DNA of 64,000 nt, taken from an uncultured Prevotella sp. (GTDB taxonomy: Bacteria > Bacteroidota > Bacteroidia > Bacteroidales > Bacteroidaceae). The position numbers and the translations under genes are program-made. How positions within the stretch are numbered: position 1 is the stretch's first letter; each line of letters opens with the position of its first letter. Where the stretch lies: positions 1 to 64,000 of the forward strand of contig ONCJ01000011.1 of assembly GCA_900316295.1 (NCBI GenBank). Direction: 5' to 3'. This document shows, piece after piece, positions 32,606 through 42,430 of the stretch. Below the pieces are notes generated by a model. That model did no database searches. It was not told where the DNA came from and saw only the letters and a list, made by a program, of their open reading frames with translations.

Positions 32606-35600
32606 ATGCTGCCATTCGTCGTCATCCTCCTCTCGCTTCTACTCCATGCCACAGGTATGCAGGCACAAGGCATAGCCAGCACGCCACCGCAGATAGAGCA
32701 CATCGACACACGTAGCTACACCGTACACAGCATCTTCAAGGACCGTGACGGAGTGGTGTGGCTCGGCACGGAACGAGGACTCATCACCTATTCGCAACTC
32801 TTCGTCTCTACCAGCTATGCCTACGTGCGCCATCCGGAGATGCAGGATATCATTGACAGGATAAGTCAGGACAACGCAGGTCGCCTATGGCTCGCCACTC
32901 AGGCCAACCGTTATATGTGCTACAACCCAGCCGACAACAGCCTGATAAACGATGTCGACAACTATTTTATGCAACTTGGCATAGGGGTGGAGAATAGTAT
33001 GCGAGTGTCTGTCGACGGCGGTGGGCGCCTGTGGATATACAACAACAAGGCACTCTGGGTACACGATCCCCAGACCCGACACACCCAGAAGATAGTCTTA
33101 CTGTCGCCCAACGAACCCGTCCTCGCAGTGTCGGCAGAGGGGCATGAGACCATAGTGATAACCCCGTCGCACATCATCACCGTCAGTCAGACCACCATTC
33201 AGGCACGTCTGCTTGCCAACAACGTCAGGGAGTTTCCGTTCGGCGAGTGCAAGCTGATGCTCCATGCTAATGGCGACGTATGGCTGGCAACGGCGAGCCA
33301 GCTGTACAGATACCATCGTGCCACGAAGACGTGGACCACCTATACCGAGCAGATGTTCGACATCATTGGTCTCTCCCAGCACACCAATGGCACCGTGTAT
33401 GTAGCTACTACCAACTGCGGACTGTTCCTTTTCGATGCCGAGGGTAACGAGACGGGACATATTCAGCAATCGTTTGGCTCGCAGGGCGGACTGAAGTCGA
33501 GCCATCTCAACTATGCCTATTTCGACCGGTCTGCCAACCAGCTATGGATAGTGTATGGCAAACAGGGTATGTCGGTGATGTCGCAGCCCATAGACGGCAT
33601 GCGCCTATTCAAGCCGACACCCACCGCACAGCACGCCTATCCCGATGATGTCCTTGCCTTCACTCAGGCAGACGAGGGCTCCGTATGGATAGGTACCGAG
33701 GATCATGGAGCATATACCATGAACCTTGAGAGTGACACACGGCATCAGCCGCAGTCCGACCATAACGGCAAGACCGTGGTAGCATTGTTTACCGACTCCC
33801 ATCATCGTCGATGGACGGGTCTCTATCGGCAAGGACTCCATTGCAGCGACGGGCGTAGTTTCTTTGCCGGCAAGTCGCCATTCCGCATCATCGAGGGTGG
33901 CGACGGCAGGATATATGTAACTCTCGTGGGCGACGGCATCTGGGTGATAGACCCCACTACGGGGCAGAGTCGCCAGATACCCACCGAGAATCCCTGGATT
34001 ATGGACTTCGCCATCAGGAACAACACGCTCTATGCCGCCTCACCCTCGTATGTCTATCAGATTGACACTCGCACCTTCAGCAACAAGATGGTGCCTGCTT
34101 CGCAGATGAAGGACGACGGGTTTCGTGCAGGCAATAAAGCCCTGTTGCTCGACAGCAGGGGGTGGCTGTGGCTTGTGAGCTATAAGAACTTCTCCGACAT
34201 TAACGTCTACGACACGCGCCGAGGACGCACGTTTGTTGTCGATGGCACACGCCACTATCGTGTCAACTCACTGATAGAGGACAATGGAGGCGAGGTGTGG
34301 CTTGGTACCGACCGCGGACTATTACGCATACGAGTCACCGATGAGAAGACGCCACGCTTTGACACATACTGCTTCCAAGGCAGTCCTTCAGAAACAGACA
34401 AATTCTACAACGAGCGAGCTGCCCTGCGTCTTGCCGACGGTCGTCTGCTATTCGGTACCGCCGACGGTGTACAGATGGTATCGCCTGATTTGCTCGAGAA
34501 GAGCCATCACGCAGCCGACAAGCGATGCCCCTTGATTATCTCGATGCTATCGGTCAATGGAGAGAGCGTCTCGCCTGGTCAGCAGATAGACGGCAAGGTG
34601 ATGTATAGTCAGGACCTTACCGCACTGCGGCAACTCAACCTGCGATACAACGAGAACAACCTGTATTTCACCGTGTCGCCAAAAGACTTCTCCGCCGACG
34701 TGTCGAGCACATTCTACTATCAGCTGCAAGGACTCAACGACACTTGGCTACCAATGGAGATGTACGGCATAACACTATCTAACATACCGGCGGGAACCTA
34801 CCACCTGCGCATCAGGGAACAGCATGCCGGCGATGAGAGCTTCAACGACTACGACATGCTCACCATCAGCGTGGCCACCCACCCCCTGCTATCTGTATGG
34901 GCATATATGGTCTATGCGCTCCTGTTGGCTGTGGCGACAGCTTTGCTCTACCGCTACTTCCGCGACCGCTATAGATATAATGTACAGATGCGCGAGATGA
35001 AGATGCGAGCGGCTCAGGAGGCGAAGATCAACGAGATGAAGATTAGCTTCTTCACCAATATTAGCCACGACCTGCGCACACCGCTAACGCTCATCATCAC
35101 ACCCGTGGAGGAGATGATGAACACCGCGAAGGACAAGGTGCAGCGCGACACACTCGGTATAGTGTATGCCAACGCCCGACGACTCTACCAACTCGTCAAT
35201 CAGATACTCGACTTCCGAAAGATTGAGAACACCCAGCTCACCCTGGACGAGTCGTTCAATGACATCGTAAGTTTCCTGACTCAGAGGGTGAGGGCCTTCG
35301 AGTATGCTGCCAAACAAAACGACATAGCTCTGCACATAGACAGCGATACGGAGAACTGTGAGATAAGCTTTGACAAGGACAAGATAGGGAAGGCGATAGA
35401 CAACCTGCTGTCTAATGCGTTCAAGTTTACGCCCAAGGGCGGAAGCGTGTCGATAAAGATCTCTACACAGCCAGAAAGCATCGCCATCTCCGTTGCCGAT
35501 ACGGGCATAGGAATCTCTGAAGCCGACCGCAGTCATATCTTCGAAAGGTTCTATGTGTCAAAACGAAACTCCGACCGAGGCATCGACAGTACGGGCATCG

Positions 35601-36562
35601 GACTGCACATCGTGAAGGAATATGTGGAGCTGCATGGCGGAAAGATAAGCGTAGCAGACAACACTCCCAAGGGCACCGTGTTCACCATCATCCTGCCTAT
35701 AGTGGCAGCTTCAACGAGAACGTCAACGAAAAATATCCCCACTCCTCACTCCTCACCCCTCACTCCTCGAAAGTCCTCAACCCTTCTTGTGGTGGAAGAC
35801 AACCCCGACCTGCTCAGTTATATGTGTAGGATGCTGGGGCGCGACTATACCGTATGTCAGGCAACCGATGGCCGACAGGCATTAGACGTGCTGCAAGGTA
35901 CCGACGTAGACCTTATCATCAGCGATGTGATGATGGAGGGGATGGATGGTCTGGAGCTGTGCCGCACCCTGAAGTCGGACATCACCACCAGCCACATCCC
36001 TGTGATCCTGCTCACCGCCCGTGCCCTTGCCAGCGATGAGTTGGAGGGCTTGCAGACTGGTGCCGACGACTATATAGTAAAACCTTTCCACCTCGACATA
36101 CTGCGCCAGCGCATCATCAATCTTCTGGAAAGGACACGGCGCGCACAGGAGCGGTTCAGCAAGGAGCCGCAGATAGAGCCATCGGAAGTAACCGTGACCA
36201 CCCTCGACGAGGAATTCCTTGCCAAGGCAATACAGGTGGTTGAGGAACATATCGACGAACCCTCGTTCTCGGTGGACGACCTTAGTGAGCAGATGTTCAT
36301 GCACCGTACCAATTTCTACCGTAAGATACAGTTCATCACGGGCAAGACCCCTGCCCAGTTCATACGCCTCCTACGACTGAAGCGAGCCCGCCAACTGCTC
36401 AGCCGAGGCAACGTGCTCGTGTCGCAGGTAGCCTTCCAGGTAGGTTTCAACAGTCCGAAGAAATTTGCCCGATACTTCAAAGAGGAGTTCGGACAGTACC
36501 CAAGCGAGTACGCTAAGTCGATGGAATCGACTAATCCCATCGATAAGAACGACAACCTGTAA
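32606..36562 (+). CDS. Hybrid two-component system protein (sensor kinase, receiver and AraC regulator in one)
   Basis: 1318 residues from ATG 32606 (MLPFVVILLSLLLHATGMQA, a signal peptide). An upstream TTG at 32558 lies inside the promoter and was rejected. Order: periplasmic beta-propeller repeats (about 35-680, for example VWLGTERGL, VWIGTEDHG), a Y_Y_Y domain (about 690-755), a membrane helix (about 768-790), HisKA with His821 in FFTNISHDLRTPLT, HATPase (DNLLSNAFKFTPKGG, GIGLHIVKEY), a receiver with Asp1107 in LIISDVMMEGMDG, and an AraC-type helix-turn-helix at the C-terminus. The family senses glycan fragments in the periplasm and turns on the adjacent polysaccharide genes. The GH5 gene directly upstream is the likely target. 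No SusC/SusD pair is present. A short repeat (CACTCCT) encodes the linker between the HATPase and receiver domains. Confidence 0.95.
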   Translation: MLPFVVILLSLLLHATGMQAQGIASTPPQIEHIDTRSYTVHSIFKDRDGVVWLGTERGLITYSQLFVSTSYAYVRHPEMQDIIDRISQDNAGRLWLATQANRYMCYNPADNSLINDVDNYFMQLGIGVENSMRVSVDGGGRLWIYNNKALWVHDPQTRHTQKIVLLSPNEPVLAVSAEGHETIVITPSHIITVSQTTIQARLLANNVREFPFGECKLMLHANGDVWLATASQLYRYHRATKTWTTYTEQMFDIIGLSQHTNGTVYVATTNCGLFLFDAEGNETGHIQQSFGSQGGLKSSHLNYAYFDRSANQLWIVYGKQGMSVMSQPIDGMRLFKPTPTAQHAYPDDVLAFTQADEGSVWIGTEDHGAYTMNLESDTRHQPQSDHNGKTVVALFTDSHHRRWTGLYRQGLHCSDGRSFFAGKSPFRIIEGGDGRIYVTLVGDGIWVIDPTTGQSRQIPTENPWIMDFAIRNNTLYAASPSYVYQIDTRTFSNKMVPASQMKDDGFRAGNKALLLDSRGWLWLVSYKNFSDINVYDTRRGRTFVVDGTRHYRVNSLIEDNGGEVWLGTDRGLLRIRVTDEKTPRFDTYCFQGSPSETDKFYNERAALRLADGRLLFGTADGVQMVSPDLLEKSHHAADKRCPLIISMLSVNGESVSPGQQIDGKVMYSQDLTALRQLNLRYNENNLYFTVSPKDFSADVSSTFYYQLQGLNDTWLPMEMYGITLSNIPAGTYHLRIREQHAGDESFNDYDMLTISVATHPLLSVWAYMVYALLLAVATALLYRYFRDRYRYNVQMREMKMRAAQEAKINEMKISFFTNISHDLRTPLTLIITPVEEMMNTAKDKVQRDTLGIVYANARRLYQLVNQILDFRKIENTQLTLDESFNDIVSFLTQRVRAFEYAAKQNDIALHIDSDTENCEISFDKDKIGKAIDNLLSNAFKFTPKGGSVSIKISTQPESIAISVADTGIGISEADRSHIFERFYVSKRNSDRGIDSTGIGLHIVKEYVELHGGKISVADNTPKGTVFTIILPIVAASTRTSTKNIPTPHSSPLTPRKSSTLLVVEDNPDLLSYMCRMLGRDYTVCQATDGRQALDVLQGTDVDLIISDVMMEGMDGLELCRTLKSDITTSHIPVILLTARALASDELEGLQTGADDYIVKPFHLDILRQRIINLLERTRRAQERFSKEPQIEPSEVTVTTLDEEFLAKAIQVVEEHIDEPSFSVDDLSEQMFMHRTNFYRKIQFITGKTPAQFIRLLRLKRARQLLSRGNVLVSQVAFQVGFNSPKKFARYFKEEFGQYPSEYAKSMESTNPIDKNDNL

Positions 36563-36650
36563 CCACCCCTTGTCCCACTTCGTAATCCAATTCTTACCCC
36601 TTTTTTACCCTCATCCGCACCGTTTTATCATGCAATTACGCCAATTTTAT

Positions 36651-36697
36651 AAAGTAATATAATATATATTACCGACCAATATAATATATATTACTTT
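36651..36697. repeat. AT-only direct and inverted repeat
   Basis: AATATAATATATATTAC occurs exactly at 36656-36672 and 36678-36694, 22 bases apart, and the flanking AAAG/CTTT makes the whole block nearly self-complementary. No gene is seen here. Confidence 0.55.
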
Positions 36698-36721
36698 ACA
36701 ATTCGGGCCGTTTTGCAACAA

Positions 36722-36758
36722 AAAGGAGCCCATTTCGCATGACGAAATGGGCTCCTTT
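36722..36758. terminator. Strong bidirectional terminator
   Basis: A perfect 16-bp stem (36722-36737 with 36743-36758) with a CATGA loop, lying between the convergent hybrid-sensor gene and the small minus-strand gene. A/T runs flank both sides. Confidence 0.85.
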
Positions 36759-36814
36759 CCATTACATTTTCTATTCTTTCTTCCTTTTAACCTATACGTT
36801 GGACCCCATTGGCT

Positions 36815-37066
36815 CTAATCCCAAAAGTCACAAGAGTCCCACAGGTACCACTCGCAGGTGAACCCTTTGGCATCGTTGATGTCTATTTCTGTTTCGCCTC
36901 CGTAATTACCAATGTCCTCGTTGGATACATTGATGTTTTGACCATTGCCACCATCGATATTGAAGTTGTTGTTTATCTGGTTCTGATTCAGCGAGAAGTC
37001 CAGAAGTGGCAGGTGGGTTTCTGTGATGATGGTTGTCGTAACCGGTTTGATATATGTCTTTCTCAT
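36815..37066 (-). CDS. Small protein of the MRKTYIKP type, 83 residues
   Basis: Starts MRKTYIKPVTTTIITETHLPLL, followed by an Asn/Gly-rich middle (NINVSNEDIGNYGGETEID) and a C-terminus with two Cys and several Trp (CEWYLWDSCDFWD). Many Prevotella genomes carry short proteins with this KKTYIKP start and an acidic, aromatic end; their function is unknown. No cleavable signal peptide is evident. It ends close to the terminator and starts 15 bases after the large secreted protein's stop, so the two probably share a message. Confidence 0.7.
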   Translation of the reverse strand: MRKTYIKPVTTTIITETHLPLLDFSLNQNQINNNFNIDGGNGQNINVSNEDIGNYGGETEIDINDAKGFTCEWYLWDSCDFWD

Positions 37067-37081
37067 TGTTATCCTCCTTTC

Positions 37082-39901
37082 TTATCTTATTGCAATCTTT
37101 TTACCGTCCATGATATAGATTCCCTTGGGCAATCCTGTGATGCCGTTGGTACTTACGCATTGTCCGCTGAGGCTGAACACCTTTCCGCTGGATTGTGCTA
37201 CTGGTCTGAATGAGGTTTTGATGTCGGTTGTCTCCGACTCTGCCTTCTCCGTCTCTATGATTTCTCCGAAGAGCATGCTTATGCCCTTGGCATTGGTGCT
37301 ACCGTCAGATACCTGTTGTTCTCCTGCAGTAGCCAGATCGATAAGTGCCTTGGAGAACTCTAAATAGCCAAGTCCATACTTCAGTTTTACGGTCTTACCT
37401 TCACCGATAGGCGAGAGTACTCCTTGATAGAAGTAGTAGTTCTGCGCTCCTTCTGTGCTACCCCTCTGGGTGATTGATGTCCGCTCGTTTACGTCGCCTT
37501 CTTCGTCGGGGTTATAGTATTCCACCACATCTGTCTGGTTCTCATTCCTTATGTTGAAGACGGGAGCCGTGGATATGAAGTACATGTAGGCGTTATCGTA
37601 CGTAGCCTTCTCAGTGTCATCCAGCACGTAGTTGTTGTTTTCATCCTTCTGAATCTTAAAGTCAGTGAGAAGTTGGTTATATTTATTGTTGTCGTCAGTG
37701 CTCAACTTATCCAAATATGTTTTAACATCATTATCCACTGATATGTTATATGTGAAGTTGTTTGAGCGGAACTTATAGCTCTTGAAGTCGCGCACATCGG
37801 CACGCAGGTCGCTCACCGTGAAGTCGCTCTCGTCTGTTGCCGTTCCATCTCGATATTTATTGTTCTTTTCTCCGTCGAGGTGGATGATGTAAGGATAGTT
37901 GGCACGCACGTTCTTTACCTTAAAACCATTCCAGCCGCTACTGCTGTTGTCGGCTTCTCTTTCGTAAGTTGTATTGTCTTTGCGGTCGTATATAGCATCC
38001 ACAAAAGCGATGGTTGCAACGGTTGAGCCTTTTATGCCGATGGTGCTGTCACCGCTCTTGTTTGGCTCCAGTTTCTTGGTAACAGTAGAGCTACCGCCAA
38101 TCTCACAAATCATGGCGTTCTTGCCGAAGGTGGCGTGGAATTGTTCTGGTGTGAGGTTATATGGCAGGGTGATGGGCTTCCAGTAGCTTGCGCTGAGGCT
38201 GTGGTTGAACTCTGCGTAGCCGCGAACGTATTTGGCAGTCTGCGAACCTACCAGTTCCACCTTGGTGATATTCTTGTCCGAGTCAAGTTTCATACCGTTC
38301 AGCGTTACATCGGAGAGCATTCCTTGCTTGGTACCATTGTCCGAGTCCCCGTCATTGTCTATTATATCATTATTCTTAGAATCATTAAAATAGGCGATTA
38401 CATCGGACATCGGGAAGGTTGCAGTATAGCTGCCGTCGAACTTGATATGGTTGTAATATTCATTGTTTCCATCACGACGGCGAGTGTAATAGGCGTGGCA
38501 GTTTTTTTCGTTTATAGTTACGGCATCGGTGTTGTCCATTGCTTTTAGGTAACTTCCATTACCGCCAGCCTCAGAGAATGTCACCCTGACGATGTTGTTC
38601 TTTGTGTTGTCGATGGAGCGTCCGAAATTGCCATTGCCATCGCCTGCCTTTCGGAAGTAATCGCCAGGAACAGTGGCTGTAGTGTCTGCGGTTTGACTAT
38701 ATGTACTAACAACCTCTCCGTCCGTCCATGCCTCGCAGCTCTCGTTTGCGGTAATCACGTATGCTCCTGCGAATGTGTATCCGATGCCGTTCACGCGAAG
38801 TCCGTCATCTATAGTAGAGCTATTGAGCATAGTTTTCAACGCATCGTTGATGGTGATGTCGATGTATTTCCAGTCGGCAATGCTGAACTTATCAGCACCA
38901 GTCATTATCTCATGCCAGTCGCTACCCGTTTTCAGACAAGCGTAGGAAGCAACGGAGGTTCCTCTGAGAAGTATGCGCAGAACGTTGCCAGCAGTTACGT
39001 TGTTACCCTTGATAACAACGCCGCGAGCACTCCAGTTGTTCATGGTCTCGTTACCCTCATAATTCAGTTCGGAATATGTAACACCTTTGTGGATTAGGTA
39101 GTTTTGCTCCTCCTCGGATGGAGCAGTATAATATACACTCGATATGGTAAAGTTCTTTCCCTGAATCTGGATATTCTCGTTTTTCTCAATGTGTGTGGTA
39201 TAGTCGCTTGGAACGGTGAAGGTGAAATAGTCATTGAAGTTTTTTTCGCCACCATGATCTTGTTCAGAATATCCTCCGTGTGTGATGTAGGTGCCATTAG
39301 AATATTGTATCTTTATCTGTGCGTCGGTTCCCTTATCGCATACAACAGTAATCTTTCCGCCAGCGGTTACCGTTGTACTTGATGACGGAGTGATATTAAC
39401 CGTCTTATCCCAGTTATCGCTATTCATTGCCACATCCCCGTATTGTCCCCACCAGTCGGTCTTATTTGCAGAGTATTGATAACCGCCGACAGGCGCATCA
39501 ACGGTTTCGCCGTCTCTTATTATCGTTATGCGATACAAATTATAATACTGACCTTTTATATAAAAATCATTTTCTTTAAACCAGGATGCTTTGTTGTTTG
39601 TAGTATTTGTAGTATAGGTGTAGGTACTGGTGAAATTATCTGCTTCCACAAGCTTGTCGCCAACATTTGTTCCCGTGCCATGAGCTATCTGAATCTGCGC
39701 ACCAGTTTTTGTCTCGTAGGCATAGAACTTCACCTTGTCGCCATCCTGAAGGTAGGCAAACAAGTCCTTGGATACTTCCAGCTTTTGTGTCCAACTACCA
39801 CCTGAGCAGTCGAAGTATCCTTGCCATACCGTTTTCTCCCATGCTAAAACGTTCAGTGTTCCCATCAATGCCACGATGGACAATAGAAATAATCTCTTCA
39901 T
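37082..39901 (-). CDS. Large secreted modular beta-rich protein, 939 residues
   Basis: Signal peptide (MKRLFLLSIVALMGTLNVLA). Several similar modules follow: about 21-130 (TVWQGYFDCSGGSWTQ, GAQIQIAHGTG), about 150-263 (with DAQIKIQYSNGTYI), about 270-387 and about 400-560. The first two resemble the N-terminal modules of the GH5 protein at 30630. The C-terminal part (about 570-900) is a different region (SASYWKPITLPYNLTPEQFHATFG), and the tail is GLPKGIYIMDGKKIAIR. No catalytic motif was recognised; carbohydrate binding or a surface-structure role is plausible. It shares its likely message with the small protein at 36815. Confidence 0.85.
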   Translation of the reverse strand: MKRLFLLSIVALMGTLNVLAWEKTVWQGYFDCSGGSWTQKLEVSKDLFAYLQDGDKVKFYAYETKTGAQIQIAHGTGTNVGDKLVEADNFTSTYTYTTNTTNNKASWFKENDFYIKGQYYNLYRITIIRDGETVDAPVGGYQYSANKTDWWGQYGDVAMNSDNWDKTVNITPSSSTTVTAGGKITVVCDKGTDAQIKIQYSNGTYITHGGYSEQDHGGEKNFNDYFTFTVPSDYTTHIEKNENIQIQGKNFTISSVYYTAPSEEEQNYLIHKGVTYSELNYEGNETMNNWSARGVVIKGNNVTAGNVLRILLRGTSVASYACLKTGSDWHEIMTGADKFSIADWKYIDITINDALKTMLNSSTIDDGLRVNGIGYTFAGAYVITANESCEAWTDGEVVSTYSQTADTTATVPGDYFRKAGDGNGNFGRSIDNTKNNIVRVTFSEAGGNGSYLKAMDNTDAVTINEKNCHAYYTRRRDGNNEYYNHIKFDGSYTATFPMSDVIAYFNDSKNNDIIDNDGDSDNGTKQGMLSDVTLNGMKLDSDKNITKVELVGSQTAKYVRGYAEFNHSLSASYWKPITLPYNLTPEQFHATFGKNAMICEIGGSSTVTKKLEPNKSGDSTIGIKGSTVATIAFVDAIYDRKDNTTYEREADNSSSGWNGFKVKNVRANYPYIIHLDGEKNNKYRDGTATDESDFTVSDLRADVRDFKSYKFRSNNFTYNISVDNDVKTYLDKLSTDDNNKYNQLLTDFKIQKDENNNYVLDDTEKATYDNAYMYFISTAPVFNIRNENQTDVVEYYNPDEEGDVNERTSITQRGSTEGAQNYYFYQGVLSPIGEGKTVKLKYGLGYLEFSKALIDLATAGEQQVSDGSTNAKGISMLFGEIIETEKAESETTDIKTSFRPVAQSSGKVFSLSGQCVSTNGITGLPKGIYIMDGKKIAIR

Positions 39902-39964
39902 AAGGTAATTACAAAATGTTAGTATTGTGTATTATTAGTTGTCTGTTTATTGCTAAGTGCGATG

Positions 39965-39972
39965 CAAAGGTA
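39965..39972 (-). promoter_or_regulatory. -7 element for the large secreted protein gene
   Basis: CAAAGGTA on the plus strand, TACCTTTG on the minus strand, 63 bases before the ATG at 39901. No clear -33 box at 19 bases. Confidence 0.5.
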
Positions 39973-40142
39973 TGTATTTTTAGTAAATAGATGAAGAAAA
40001 AATAGATAAAAATGGATATGTAGTACGAATGGTACCCCCGATTGCGACAAAACGAACATATGGAAATGTTGTAATAGTGGGTAATTCCCTTTTTAATTGT
40101 TAATTATCTGTGGCCGATGGCGAATTATCAAAGGAAAAGTAG

Positions 40143-40150
40143 TACTTTTG
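40143..40150 (+). promoter_or_regulatory. -7 element for the dapB operon
   Basis: TACTTTTG, 22 bases before the dapB ATG. The -33 position is not a good match. Confidence 0.5.
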
Positions 40151-40172
40151 CGGCGATTTAAATACAGAGATT

Positions 40173-40886
40173 ATGAAAATAGCATTGATAGGCTACGGCA
40201 AGATGGGCAAGATGATAGAGAAGATTGCCCGCGAAAGAGGTCATGAGATAGTGAGCATCATCGACATTGACAACCAAGAAGACTTTGAAAGCGAGGCATT
40301 TGCATCGGCTGACGTGGCAATAGAGTTCACTGCTCCGCAGGCTGCCTACGGCAACTACCTCAGGGCGTTCCAGAAGAACGTGAAGGTGGTGAGCGGCTCT
40401 ACGGGATGGATGAAGGACCACGGCGACGACGTGAAGCGTATGTGCGAGGAGGGACAAACGCTGTTCTGGGCTTCCAACTTCTCTATCGGAGTAGCGATAT
40501 TCTCGGCAGTAAACCGATACCTGGCAAAGATCATGAACCAGTTTCCACAATACGACGTGGAGATGGAGGAGACCCATCATGTGCATAAGCTCGACCATCC
40601 CAGCGGAACAGCCATCACACTGGCTGAACAGATAGTGGAGAACATCGACCGCAAGGAGGCTTGGGCTGAGGATACTACCGACCCCAAGATGTTGCGCATA
40701 GACCATATACGCCGAGGAGAAGTGGCAGGAATACATACCATACGCTACGACTCGCCTGCCGACATTATCACCATCACCCACGACGCCCACTCGCGTCAGG
40801 GCTTTGCACTGGGTGCGGTGCTCGCAGCAGAGTACACTAACGACCATTCGGGACTGCTCACCATAAGTGATATGTTTAAGTTCTAA
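40173..40886 (+). CDS. dapB: 4-hydroxy-tetrahydrodipicolinate reductase
   Basis: 237 residues. N-terminal nucleotide-binding GYGKMGKMIEKIARERGHE, the middle SGSTGWMKDH, the catalytic ETHHVHKLDHPSGTA (two His, Lys and the SGT motif) and FALGAVLAAEY near the end. It reduces the heterocycle in lysine and diaminopimelate synthesis. It is slightly short, as in other Bacteroidetes. First gene of a dapB-lepB-wbqC unit; lepB starts 6 bases after the stop. Confidence 0.96.
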   Translation: MKIALIGYGKMGKMIEKIARERGHEIVSIIDIDNQEDFESEAFASADVAIEFTAPQAAYGNYLRAFQKNVKVVSGSTGWMKDHGDDVKRMCEEGQTLFWASNFSIGVAIFSAVNRYLAKIMNQFPQYDVEMEETHHVHKLDHPSGTAITLAEQIVENIDRKEAWAEDTTDPKMLRIDHIRRGEVAGIHTIRYDSPADIITITHDAHSRQGFALGAVLAAEYTNDHSGLLTISDMFKF

Positions 40887-40892
40887 AAAAAG

Positions 40893-42425
40893 ATGATTGA
40901 TAAAGAAAAAGCAAAACTTAACCCCAAATGGCAGTGGACCAAGTTCGTCTTCGTCCTCGTATGCTACCTGCTGTTCCTCTACTGGGTGAAAAGCTGGTGG
41001 GGACTGCTGGTGATACCATTCATATACGATGTATATATCACCAAGAAAATAAAATGGCAATGGTGGAAGGATGCCGAGAGACCCGTGCGTTTCGTGATGT
41101 CATGGATTGACGCTCTGGTGTTTGCTCTCGTAGCAGTATACTTCATCAACCTGTTCTTCTTCCAGAACTACGTCATTCCGTCGAGCTCGCTCGAGAAGTC
41201 TCTGCTCACGGGCGACTACCTGTTCGTGTCAAAGGTGAGCTATGGTCCGCGCATACCACAGACTCCACTCACCATGCCACTGACCCAACACACCATGCCA
41301 CTCTTCAACTGCAAGTCGTATATCGAATGGCCACAGTGGGACTACCGACGTGTGAAGGGATTGGGCAAGGTGGAACTCAACGACATCGTGGTGTTCAACT
41401 ACCCTGCCGGCGACACCATCCTTACTGCTGACCGCTATCAGGCTCAAGACTATTATAAACAGGTATATGACATAGGTGAGGCCCTGTACGGACAACAACA
41501 CCCGGAAATCAATCTCTCGGAGATGACCATCGAAGAGCAGCGTGAATTCTATACATCGGCATATTCCATAGGAAGAAAATATATCATGGATGACCAGGCG
41601 GAGTTTGGTGTAATAGACTCAAGACCCACCGACCGCCGGGAAAACTATGTGAAACGATGTGTGGGACTGCCAGGACAGACTCTGCAGATAAAAGAAAAGA
41701 TAGTATATCTGGACGGCAAAGCCAACAAGGAGCCCGACAACGTTCAGTACACATACTTCGTAAAATTGAAAAACACGTCGGCAAGCGAATTGTTCGGGGC
41801 TAAATACGACGACCTGCGCAAGGAACTGGGCATCAGCGAGGAGGACGTGACGAGCCTGTCACGACTGCACGGATACGACTTGGAACAAGGCAACATTCTC
41901 AACCCCACCATACTACAGCAGTTTGACGGCTACATGCCGCTCACCAAGAGGGCTGCCGCAGAGCTTAAGAAGAGAGGCGTAGTGTCAGCCATACGCATGG
42001 TGACCGACAAAGACCTGTTCTCCGACTTCGTCTATCCGCTCAATGCCTTCACAGGATGGACCCGCGACAACTTCGGTCCGCTGTGGATTCCCAAGAAGGG
42101 AGCATCTGTCAAGCTGACATTGGAGAACCTGCCAGCATACGAACGACCCATACGAGTATATGAGGGCAATGACCTGCAGGTGAAGAACGGAAAGATATTC
42201 ATCAATGGTAAGCAGACCAACGAATACACATTCAAGCTGGACTACTACTGGATGATGGGCGACAACAGGCACAACTCTGCCGACTCACGCTACTGGGGCT
42301 TCGTACCCGAAGACCACATCGTAGGCAAACCGCTGTTCATCTGGTGGTCGTCTGACCCCGACCGCGGTGGACTGGGAGGTGTGCGCTGGAGCCGACTCTT
42401 CTCCTGGGTGGACAATATCAAGTGA
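40893..42425 (+). CDS. lepB: Signal peptidase I (long Bacteroidetes form)
   Basis: 510 residues, about twice the enterobacterial core in inserted loops, as usual in this phylum. Two membrane segments at the N-terminus (about 14-34 and 65-90), the Ser motif YVIPSSSLEKSLLTGDYLFV, the Lys-containing motif YVKRCVGLPGQTL and the C-terminal GDNRHNSADSRYWGFVPEDHIVG. It cleaves signal peptides of exported proteins at the outer face of the inner membrane. It overlaps the next frame at its TGA. Confidence 0.94.
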   Translation: MIDKEKAKLNPKWQWTKFVFVLVCYLLFLYWVKSWWGLLVIPFIYDVYITKKIKWQWWKDAERPVRFVMSWIDALVFALVAVYFINLFFFQNYVIPSSSLEKSLLTGDYLFVSKVSYGPRIPQTPLTMPLTQHTMPLFNCKSYIEWPQWDYRRVKGLGKVELNDIVVFNYPAGDTILTADRYQAQDYYKQVYDIGEALYGQQHPEINLSEMTIEEQREFYTSAYSIGRKYIMDDQAEFGVIDSRPTDRRENYVKRCVGLPGQTLQIKEKIVYLDGKANKEPDNVQYTYFVKLKNTSASELFGAKYDDLRKELGISEEDVTSLSRLHGYDLEQGNILNPTILQQFDGYMPLTKRAAAELKKRGVVSAIRMVTDKDLFSDFVYPLNAFTGWTRDNFGPLWIPKKGASVKLTLENLPAYERPIRVYEGNDLQVKNGKIFINGKQTNEYTFKLDYYWMMGDNRHNSADSRYWGFVPEDHIVGKPLFIWWSSDPDRGGLGGVRWSRLFSWVDNIK

Positions 42426-42430
42426 GGAAT

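Noticed and set aside
36651-36758. Insertion sequence remnant
   Set aside because: The repeats have no transposase fragment or target duplication; a terminator explains the strong hairpin.
28102-39901. Complete polysaccharide utilisation locus
   Set aside because: A hybrid sensor and glycosidase are present but no SusC/SusD pair was found.
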